Source of the DNA: Effrenium voratum
Lineage: Eukaryota; Sar; Dinophyceae; Suessiales; Symbiodiniaceae
Assembly (NCBI GenBank): GCA_963377175.1
Contig: CAUJNA010003287.1
Span: 589,519-653,518 of the forward strand
Reading direction: 5' to 3'
DNA length: 64,000 bases
The notes beneath the pieces are model-generated. The model worked only from the letters and a program-made list of their open reading frames with translations, was not told the DNA's origin and ran no database searches. Shown here in pieces: positions 56,487 through 64,000 of the stretch. The position numbers were made by a program, and so were the translations under genes. Numbering within the stretch: the stretch's first letter is position 1; every line of letters starts with the position of its first letter.

Positions 56487-57867
56487 CTGAGTCAGAAGGC
56501 AGGTCCATGTAGGACGGGACCCGTTGACAGGTGGGTATAATCTGGTTTTCGGGGACCCCCCATTTCGGTGGGTACCCTCCAAGCAGGACACACCCTTGTG
56601 TTGACCCCAAGGCTTGCTGGTTCCATGGGCAGAGAATGAGCCTGGAGCGATCCTGTGTTTTCTTTGTTTCCTGGAAAGAAGGTGTCTGGGAAAGAAAATC
56701 TGATCGCGAAAGTGGGCTAGGAATGACTGGCGCCTGGCCAGATTTCGACCGCTGGGCGATTGAACCGACGCGGGATTCACGAAACCCAGAAAATGGGTTC
56801 TCATCAAATCGTGGAGGGGTTGAGCCGTCTTTTTCATCAAAGGGATCGACAACCTAAGGGAATCGGGTGGGAAACCACAAGGAGCCTTGCCCCCCTCCAA
56901 CCCAGTGGGATAGCTTCCGCCCAAGACAACTACGGGCGGATGCAAGCAAACCAATCACCAACCGCAAAAAAAGGAAAAACAAGAGTAAGGGTGTCCACAC
57001 ACGCATCCTCATATCCGACTGAGCGCAGGTGACTGTTGGCTGGACTCGGATGACCACACAGCTTTTTCTAATGAGGCCTCACAAGACTACCTACCGCAGC
57101 TTTTGCTCCCCACCAAAAACCTATGCTTGCCTCTGGCAATGATATGTTCAAGCCCAAAACAAACAAACAAAAAAGAACAAGAGCTAACAGTTGGATGCTC
57201 CTTCCTTGGCCTCTCCATCCCTGGGCCAAAGGGGGAAAGAAAAGCTTGTGACCTAGCAGAGGTGTCCACGCGCAAGATGCGTGGTCTGCTGCAAATGTCT
57301 GGTACTTGGATGCTCGGCCAAATTTGTAAGTGGTCCTAACAAAGTTAACCCCACATTCACGGACTCAAAAGTGGGTAACCAAACGGTCGCCAACCGTAGG
57401 GGACCCGCTTATGGCTCCCCTCTACTGCGGATGGGGGAACTCCTGGACCAGTTGGTAGGAGGCTTGTGCCACTTGCCCATCCAAGCAAACCAACCATACC
57501 GAACCCCACAACCACGGCTAGTGAAGGGCGGAAAATTCATCGGAGAGTCGAGGTATGCGGAAACGGTGTGCTCATGGGTTCCATTTCTCGCTTTTGCTTT
57601 TGAATTTCTGGACCATGCCTGGATTTAAGTCAATGGGCCAATCAAAACATGGAACCGTGCTTTCTGGATACTGCTCAGTCATCAAAGGGTTTATCGGTCT
57701 GCTTCTTTTGTGGTTACTCGTTTCGGGGTTGGCCCAAACAGACACCAAACGAACACAAACCAGTTTTGGAGGGCCCACTATTTGAGACACACAATGGACG
57801 AAATCATGCACCACTTTGAAACCATGGGAAGCCATTGCTTGTTGCTATTTACAAGAAAGTCATGATT

Positions 57868-57932
57868 CCAGGATTCCAGGGTTTCTTAGGTGGTGCGAAA
57901 TGGATTTCGTGTCCATCTTGGATTCGCTAAAC
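57868..57932. mobile_element. Family B end fragment
   Basis: GGGTTTCTTAGGTGGTGCGA then AATGGATTTCGTGTCCATC is the reverse complement of the family B left end. No partner end is obvious. Confidence 0.4.
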
Positions 57933-58407
57933 TGGAAAAGGGCCACGCCCAAAATTGGAATATATAAGGGCCCCATGTTCCAAAACGGCTTGCTTTGACA
58001 TCTCTTTAAGGAAAAAGTGGGTATGTGTGATCAAAAGGAAACCTACCTAGTTTGGGGATCCCTCTATTCTCACACATAGTCAGGTATGCCCCAACATTCC
58101 CAGGTACGCCTGGACCCTCGAACATTGCCCATGCCACAAAATGATGTAGCAATTGTCCACTTCTGCCCTCAGATTCCCTGCTCAAAGTTCAACTAAATCC
58201 GAACCCCCCACCAAACCAACCAAAAAAAAACTGAGAAAAACCTAAGAAACCGGCCGAACCCCTCCCCCAACCAAACCAAACCAGCCAAAAAAACTGGGGA
58301 GAAAAAAAAATGCAAAAAGAAAAGCTGAAAAAAAGAAGAAACAAAACTAAGGAACCGGACGGCTCAGAACCGCCAAGCGGTTAGTTTGATGGTCCAGGCG
58401 CGCGCGC

Positions 58408-58485
58408 CCGGCGCCAGGTGCTCCGTCCAGTCCACGCGGTAGCCCAGGCGTCCGTCACGGAGGAAGTACATGTGGTCCCCAGAGC
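58408..58485 (-). CDS. CNG-type channel gene, cNBD exon (GxLxY beta-roll)
   Basis: 78 bp from acceptor GGGCAAG to a GC donor (CCGG/GCGC). It reads SGDHMYFLRDGRLGYRVDWT and continues EHLAPG. HMYFxxxGxLxY is the beta-roll signature of cyclic-nucleotide-binding domains. An alternative without splicing runs to a TGA at 58,364, but joining at the GC donor gives the correct phase for the exon at 56,486. Confidence 0.7.
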
Positions 58486-58644
58486 CTTGCCCAAAACCGA
58501 CGCTAGGGTATAATATGAATTTTATGACTCTTCTTGCCCCTTTGCTGGCTTTTCCTGATATCCAGAAGAGGCCCCAACCAAAAAACAAGCCATGGTCACA
58601 AGGGCTTTACCATCCAAAAATCATGGACATGATGGTTGTATCCT

Positions 58645-58741
58645 CCATTTCCCTTTTCGCCCCCCTGGAAAACATATATCACAACGGACCGATGATAGAT
58701 TCCTTTCAAAACAAAATAAAACACGTTGTCAGGCAAATGGA
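58645..58741. mobile_element. Short TIR element, family A
   Basis: CCATTTCCC at the left and GCAAATGG at the right, with core GATGATAGATTCCTTTCAAA. It lies inside the intron between the cNBD exons at 58,408 and 58,911. Confidence 0.6.
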
Positions 58742-58910
58742 TGTTGCGGTGGTTTCCCTGACCAACCCTCAACTCCCCCCCCCCCCAAACAAAAACAGAC
58801 ACCCATAGTCACCCACATGTATGTTTTTTTTTGTTTTTCTGTGCGCTTTTGCCTGTGATGCTTTCACCACCGGTGGGTGTTTCTCCCACCGGTATGAGCC
58901 GCGAGCGAGC

Positions 58911-58962
58911 CTCCGGCGGAGAACAACTCCTCCCCGTAGAAGCTACTGAGCTCCACCAGCGC
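58911..58962 (-). CDS. CNG-type channel gene, cNBD exon (52 bp)
   Basis: From acceptor CATCGCCAG to a GC donor (GGAG/GCTCGC). It reads ALVELSSFYGEELFSAG; the GEELFxAG stretch precedes the MYxxxxGxL signature in the next exon, where the family has GxxIFxxGE. Phase 0 in, one base out, matching the two-base start of the exon at 58,485. Confidence 0.65.
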
Positions 58963-59607
58963 CTGGCGATGGACAGGCGGCCCTTGGTGTCCCTTCAACC
59001 CCGAAAATGGGTCTAAGAAAACCCTGGTTAAAACACGGCTTGTTGGGTGAAGTGTTCTTTGAAAGGGTTTTGAGTTTCCTTTAGGTGTCTCCTGTTGAAA
59101 CAGCCCCAAGGGTCCCAAGCCTCAAAGAATGACAAGTTCCAATTTGGAGAACCCAAAGATACTCTACCATAAGGCCGGACGCTAAGTCAGAATGTGCAGT
59201 TGGGGCAGAAAAATAAGAAAAGAAGAAGAAAAAAAAGGCGAGCGAGCCCAAACGGTTCGGATGGCGAGCGAAAACTCCCCATCGACCATTCGTACCTGGC
59301 TCTGAGAGCCCAGAGGTTTCAGGCTGGAGACCATAGACCGTCCAGTGAAACCAACGGACGTGTCCAATCTTCTCAGCTGCTCCAACATACCTTGTGAATC
59401 TTGAGCATACCCCAAAACCCCTAAAGGAATCCTCATGGGGTTGGGGCATGCTCAAAAGCTATGTCTTGAACTGTTGAACAGCCTTTTGGTGTTGCCTTCC
59501 AGTTAGGGCGACGGGGGTCATGTTTCCTACCCCCGACATGATATCGTTCAAGGGCCGAAACTGCAACGTTTGATCCTTCCGAAGTGCCGTTCTATGTCCC
59601 CAAGACT

Positions 59608-59735
59608 TGCTGGTGCTCAGCAGGGCATGACCCAGAATGTTGGGAATGAACTAGCGATTTCCTTAAAGGAAACCACAAGAAACTGTCTTTCCGGGTCATT
59701 CCATTTCTCATTCCCTGCCTATCGCACCAGGAAGA
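59608..59735. mobile_element. Short TIR element, family C
   Basis: Left CTTGCTGGTGCTCAGCAGGG then CATGACCC; right TTTCTCATTCCCTGCCTATC then GCACCAGGAAG, its inverse. The core GATTTCCTTAAAGGAAACCA is in the centre. It lies in the intron between 58,962 and 60,179. Confidence 0.7.
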
Positions 59736-59854
59736 AAAGGTGATGTTCAAACCATGCAAGGGGCAATATGGCAATATGGCAGTTGCACGATGTCCACCAA
59801 ATCGTCCCGATTCAAATGCATACCCTCTGAGGCTGTGTGCTGTTTTTTTGTGGT

Positions 59855-59935
59855 GGCTTGGATTTGTGATTTGGTGGTTAAGGGGTGGTGTCCAATCTAC
59901 CGATTACAAGATCCGGAACTTCAAATCCAAATCCA
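59855..59935 (+). repeat. tRNA-like (SINE-like) repeat
   Basis: The A-box-like GATTTGGTGGTTAAGG (about 59,868-59,883) is identical over 14 bases to the copy at 19,097. The B box is degraded to AACTTCAAATCC. Confidence 0.4.
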
Positions 59936-60178
59936 AGCCAAGCAATCCATACCACCAATCAGGGCTTACCTGAGCACGCAGGGTCATTTGAAACCAAAAA
60001 ACAACTGCCAGACTTGCAAATGTTCCCATGGGTGGCTCGTCTTTTTTAAGACACAGCCACCGTGGTTGTTGGCTGACCCGTTTTTACACACAATAGTTTA
60101 TTTTTGCTGACCCGTTTTTCTCTTCACCCTTTTGGTGCAAAAAGCCGAGCAAAATGGCTGCTTTCGCGTTGCTTTCAC

Positions 60179-60271
60179 GTGTGCCTTCCGGCACAACGCG
60201 CCCACATCCCGGGAGAGCGCCAGCAAGTGCTTCATCATGGCGTGGCTCTCGAGGATGGGCACCCCGACTTC
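60179..60271 (-). CDS. CNG-type channel gene, start of cNBD
   Basis: 93 bp, 31 codons, between a strong acceptor (TTTTTTTCCTCGCAG) and a GTGAAA donor. It reads EVGVPILESHAMMKHLLALS and RDVGALCRKAH. The hpxF...LC..a pattern is where the C-linker passes into the cNBD. Phase 0 at both ends. Confidence 0.65.
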
Positions 60272-60335
60272 CTGCGAGGAAAAAAAGGTTCGTTCTGGGT
60301 GCTGGTTACGCCAGATTCGAGGCTCGTTCCCCTAC

Positions 60336-60467
60336 TGTGGATGGACAAAATCCATTTCGCACCACCTAAGAAACCCTAGAATGATACGATGTTCCTGTAC
60401 ATACCAACAGGTTCCCGCATGGTTTCCAAGTGGTGCAGGATTTCGTCCATCCACAGTAGGTCTCGGA
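60336..60467. mobile_element. Short TIR element, family B (best copy)
   Basis: The ends are ACTGTGGATGGACAAAATCC then ATTTCGCACCAC, and the inverse GTGGTGCAGGATTTCGTCCA then TCCACAGT. The 132-bp element lies in the intron between the exons at 60,179 and 60,938. Its interior shares AAGAAACCCTAGAATGAT and ATACCAACAGG with the copy at 19,403. Confidence 0.75.
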
Positions 60468-60675
60468 CTTTTGAAGGGGCCACCCCCGAGATACCGCGAT
60501 GCGTCGTACTTAGATCCGGAGTCAACCACTGGTGTTCCAACGGATCGGGTCCCATGTTTCAGCTTGGGTGTTCAAAGCCCAGATCGAAACCCGAACCCAT
60601 TTCGATTCGAAACGAAACATACATGTCCAACGTGAGCACCAGGATCACCAGCAAGTTCTCGCCCAACCCCCAAAA

Positions 60676-60699
60676 GAAAAACACACACACACACACCGA
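60676..60699. repeat. (CA)n microsatellite
   Basis: About ten CA units in an intron of the channel gene. Confidence 0.9.
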
Positions 60700-60937
60700 G
60701 TTGGCAAACAAAACTCCGGTAGTTGTTTTTTAGATTATTTTTCCCCCCCTCCTCCGGGGGGTGAACCCTGGGTTCTGGCGTTTTATAGGTTCTCAAAGCA
60801 GGCGTTTGGTGTTTCTTTTGGCGTCCCAGAATAGGATTTGGTCCCCTACACTGCTGACTTTCCTTCTTGTGTCCCTTTCGATTCCAGCCCAAAAGGGGGT
60901 CGTTTCCTTCCCATGTTGGGAAACTCCCTCTCCGGTC

Positions 60938-61015
60938 CAGTTGCAACTGTTGCAGGATGCGATGAGGCAAACTCTCCAGCACCTTGATGTCCCTGAACAC
61001 AATCTTGCTGCTCGC
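60938..61015 (-). CDS. CNG-type channel gene, C-linker exon
   Basis: 78 bp, 26 codons, from acceptor CACGCCGAG to a GA donor (CTG/GACC). It reads ASSKIVFRDIKVLESLPHRI followed by LQQLQL; LPxxLxxxL is a C-linker signature. Phase 0 at both ends. Confidence 0.65.
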
Positions 61016-61485
61016 CTCGGCGTGTTTTCTTGTTTCCCCCCCCGACCTCCAGGGTGAGGTGGCTCCAGAAGAAATATGTACCAAGGGAACCCCAAGGGGG
61101 TAGGCCGCCAAACTGCATGTTGACCTATGCCTAAACCTTCCTTTTGAACACGGGCTAGGCCCAAAGAACGGGATCCGATCTTCAGATTAGGTTCGCAAAT
61201 GGCGGCTGGTTGGGTTCTATGTCAATCCAAGCGGCAATGGTGGTTGCGTAGTTCTATGTGAGCCATTGTGATCCCACTAAATTGTATGTTGGTAGTTGGT
61301 GAGTGTACCCAACGTCATCCTTTAACTGTGAATGACCGAACATTGACAACCTGATTCTCCGATTGCGTAAGTGTTCCTTTTGATTTCCCTTTAAGCCCAC
61401 CCCGAAAGAAATACCAACTCCAGAAAGGACACCCCCTTTTGCGGCGCTCCAAAACCGAAAATCGGCGCATCGCTTCGCTCAAAAC

Positions 61486-61599
61486 CCGCGCCTTGCCCAG
61501 TCCGCGTTGGCGTATGCAGGTCAAGATGTCTGCCGCTAAGTCCAAAGACAACTTCTTCTCGCTGATGTAGCGTCGCACCAGCATGTTCTGCCGGGACTC
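61486..61599 (-). CDS. CNG-type channel gene, C-linker exon (A'-B' helices)
   Basis: 114 bp, 38 codons, from acceptor TTTGGACAG to a GTTTTG donor. It reads ESRQNMLVRRYISEKKLSLD then LAADILTCIRQRG. LRRYIxxxxLSxxL is the first C-linker helix of HCN/CNG channels. Phase 0 at both ends, joining TAQ of the S6 exon to ESRQ. Confidence 0.75.
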
Positions 61600-62353
61600 C
61601 TGTCCAAAACGCAAACAATGCATATGTCCAGCGATAGGTTCCCTTAACCACCAGGGAAAAGTACTTGGGAGATTCTTAACCCAATGGAAGACATGGGTGT
61701 GTCTTTGTTGAGGCTACCCTTCTTGGCTGGATTGAAAGCCAAACCAAGAGAAACACCTCCATTTTGGGGGTCCCCTTAAAACAAGATCTCAAATGGGAAT
61801 GTTGCCCTGAAATGGTTGATGTTGTTTCCATTGAGGTACCAACCAAAAGAGGTCACTTTTCTATGACCATCCAGGACACTTTTCTATGACCGTCCAGTAC
61901 TTCACCACTTTGCAGATGCTTTGGGACTTCAAACGCTTCCTCTCCACACCGAGCTTGAGGCAAAACCCCCGCTGCCGCTCCCAGGTCTCTTGGACCAAGT
62001 CAGGTTCCAAGTCGCCGGATGGCAGGGGGTTGGCAAATCCCGACCTGGATCAGGTTCCTGAATTTCTTGGCTACCAGTAGAGTCAAGCTTCAAGGGAAGC
62101 AACCCCAGTCTCTGACTTTAACCCCAACTCCAGTCGCAACTCCTGAGCGTTCCTAAGGACATTCCCTGGGTATTTCTCCAAAAGTGTCCAGAACTTGGAT
62201 CCCACCCATACACAAAGGTGTTTCCAATTTTGTGGGACCCTTTGGTTGGTATTTAGAAGGGAATCCAAAAGCAAACCTGGTAGGTTTGACCGCAAGGGAA
62301 TTGCCTTAGCCCCAAAGCGTCCCTTGCCCAGAGAGAAAACATCTGAGTGTCTC

Positions 62354-62444
62354 CTGGGCCGTCATGCTCCGAAGCTTGCTGAGAGACTGGTTGATAGATC
62401 CCAGGAAGAAGCTGTATAAAGTGAGGCCCGCCAAAATCACCGTC
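62354..62444 (-). CDS. CNG-type channel gene, S6 helix exon
   Basis: 91 bp (1 nt plus 30 codons) from acceptor GGTTCGAG to a GA donor (CCCAG/GAGAC). It reads TVILAGLTLYSFFLGSINQS then LSKLRSMTAQ, the pore-lining S6 helix with the F-SS/GSI-N-L pattern of HCN-like channels. Confidence 0.75.
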
Positions 62445-62840
62445 CTCGAACCGGGCAGAACCGGCCCGTGCCCTTCGCTCACGTGTCTTTGGATGGGTAA
62501 AAACAACGCCACACTAAATGCTCAGTGGACTTGACTCCCCGGCGAATTCTGTCCACCAAAAAGCTCCTCCTCTTTTTCAGCTGTGAAAAATTACGGCCGG
62601 AACAACATCAAGTGGGAGAAGTGAGGTCAAACTTGGGCCTGTTGGGCGTCTTGAAATAGGAGACCTGCAGAAACAGCAATGGATTTTGTTGTTCCACAAT
62701 CAAAGGCAACCTGAGTCACAATCAACACCTGGCAGAAAAAAGAAAATGAACCCCAAACGCAAAGGATTCCCACGGCCCTCGTTTCTTGGGATTCTCTTCG
62801 CTACCACCAACAAACGCCGTGGGCCTCCAAAAAATTCGCC

Positions 62841-62885
62841 GAGCAGCACGCTGAAGACGCGCTCCGGCCCAGAGACGGCGCCAAT
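62841..62885 (-). CDS. CNG-type channel gene, post-pore exon (about 45 bp)
   Basis: From acceptor GCCTTCGCAG. It reads IGAVSGPERVFSVLL. The ERVF motif links the pore loop to S6. The 3' end is either here or a few bases earlier at a GC donor (GTGCT/GCTCGG), which would give the exact phase for the S6 exon. Confidence 0.6.
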
Positions 62886-63664
62886 CTGCGAAGGCATCCA
62901 TCAAAGCCAGCGGGTCACCGTCTGGTGTGTCTGGCTTAGAGAGTTGGTATCCCCTCTCCTTTTGTGGTGGTTTTATATACAGGGACACCAGAACGAAAAG
63001 CTTCATTGGTCTAATTGGTCTATTTCCTTTTTGGGGGGGGGTCCGAGATTTAAAAAAGACGCACCCATATGCCCAAAACCTGAAGGGATCCTTACATCAC
63101 GGAGCTCGCTTTACTCGAGCTCACCATATGCAAATGGTCCATATCCCCCAAAATTCCATGGCATCACTACCCCCGCGGCTGTTTTGACCATGGCACATTT
63201 TGGACCCAAAGAACTAGAATAGGGGTGTCGATTTTTTGTTAACGTTATCCCCGTAAAAATGGACCCCGTCTACAAGTCAGTACCCCAGACTACAAGGAAT
63301 CTATGCTTGGGCCGGAAATGTCCCCCTTGACCGATGTGGTTTTGTCTGACTCGAAAAAAAGGAGCCAAGCCTAAGCACAGGGTACAGCACCCATTTGTGG
63401 CTTGTCTCATAAGGGGAACCTCGAAAATGGGTGGCGTCCCTTTGATTGCCCTGTTTTCACCACAGATCGAGCGCCCAAAAAGGAAACTGTGCTCTTTCAC
63501 CTTCACCAATGCATTTCTGACATTTATCCTGGAACCCAGTTACCCGAAAACAACCCGCCACTATTGGGATTCGAATGTCAAACCAGGCGCTTGGAAACCT
63601 TGGGCACCCCAAGACGTCCGAGTTGTGTCAAAGTAGAGTGCACGCCAAACACCACAACCGTCCA

Positions 63665-63752
63665 ACCCGAAACCGCCAAAACCGCCAAAACCGCCAAAAC
63701 CGCCAAAACCGCCAAAACCGCCAAAACCGCCCAAACCGCCCAAACCGCCCGT
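63665..63752. repeat. CCGCCAAAA nonamer array
   Basis: About nine 9-bp units, ending in CCGCCCAAA variants, next to the pore exon in the intron. Confidence 0.95.
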
Positions 63753-63844
63753 TTGAGTGGCTGGTTGTGCGGGCACATCGCATATGAGCCGTTGGTCATC
63801 CATTTTCCCGCGCGAGACGGGGAGGTTTCCACGACCAACGCCGC

Positions 63845-63939
63845 CTCCGTGGCCGCCGGGGTAAACTGCGTCAGTGCCCAGTGCACCGAGGTGATGTAGA
63901 AGTACCTCTTTGCTCGCCCAAAGAGCCAGTTGGGTGCGT
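63845..63939 (-). CDS. CNG-type channel gene, pore exon
   Basis: From acceptor AAAGAAG to a GC donor (ACGGAG/GCGGCG). It encodes WLFGRAKRYFYITSVHWALT followed by QFTPAATE: the pore helix and selectivity region, with the SxxWALTxFTPA pattern of CNG/HCN-like channels of alveolates. Joined to the next exon it gives ATE-IGAVSGPERVF with the family spacing. Further upstream exons are outside the window. Confidence 0.75.
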
Positions 63940-64000
63940 CTTCTTTTTGAGAGTGCTTAACCCCAGACCGCCCGGAAACCTTGCTGTAACCTTACGCTTG

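Larger units (their letters stand above)
37285..63939 (-). other. Cyclic-nucleotide-gated / HCN-like cation channel gene (gene span)
   Basis: Twelve small minus-strand exons (listed separately) give, in order, the pore helix, S6, C-linker, cyclic-nucleotide-binding domain and a C-terminal tail of a CNG/HCN-type channel in the plasma or an internal membrane. Phases agree at nearly every junction. The first exon in the window is the pore exon; voltage-sensor exons must lie beyond 64 kb. Donors include GT, GC and GA, as known for dinoflagellates. The pore has no GYG signature (TQFTPAATE instead), so strict K+ selectivity is not expected; this is family-level inference. The 41.2-54.3 kb retrotransposon sits in one intron. 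Confidence 0.7.

Overview
The window looks like nuclear DNA of a dinoflagellate, most likely a suessialean such as Polarella or a Symbiodiniaceae species. Four things point there: a 16-nt exact match to the 3' part of the dinoflagellate spliced leader in front of a decayed intronless gene copy; genes cut into small exons (about 45-130 bp) with GC and GA as well as GT donors; many short terminal-inverted-repeat elements in the introns, like the introners described in dinoflagellates; and a Ty1/copia element with a Lys/Gly-rich Gag. No prokaryotic gene organisation is visible. The species call is inference.

Layout. 1-346 is a (TATG)n/(TAATG)n microsatellite. About 2,950-15,630 (minus strand) holds seven exons of an unrecognised multi-pass membrane protein; splice phases agree across all six junctions. 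About 18,590-24,130 holds three plus-strand exon candidates of unknown function. 25,755-27,815 is a TCATCA-rich composite minisatellite that runs into a 5-kb (TACA)n/(ACATT)n block (27,817-32,905). 33-35.3 kb holds GGCA-type and other repeats. 35.9-36.5 kb (minus) is a retroposed pseudogene with a spliced-leader relic.

From 63,939 down to about 37,290 (minus) runs a gene for a cyclic-nucleotide-gated/HCN-type cation channel: pore, S6, C-linker, cyclic-nucleotide-binding domain and C-terminal tail in 12 small exons, plus one further candidate exon near 25.1 kb. The window begins inside this gene, so its S1-S5 exons lie beyond 64 kb.

In one intron of that channel gene, on the same strand, sits a 13,078-bp LTR retrotransposon (41,238-54,315). 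Its 294/295-bp LTRs begin TG and end CA, are flanked by GGGGG on both sides, and are about 97% identical. It carries gag, aspartic protease, integrase, reverse transcriptase and RNase H in copia order. Three more domains are not part of a standard copia element: a cytosine-C5-methyltransferase-like domain fused behind the integrase, a Tpt1/KptA-like RNA 2'-phosphotransferase domain after RNase H, and an endonuclease/exonuclease/phosphatase (EEP)-like domain in a further ORF whose ATG directly follows the preceding TAA. The reading frame is broken by many frameshifts and RT has an 87-bp tandem duplication, so this copy looks inactive, or some breaks are assembly errors. This element is the most interesting system in the window.

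The remaining DNA is intronic or intergenic. It holds at least three short inverted-repeat families that share a central core, three tRNA-like (A box/B box) repeats, and many simple repeats, several with a 9-bp period. All domain calls rest on reading motifs by eye; no database search was run.
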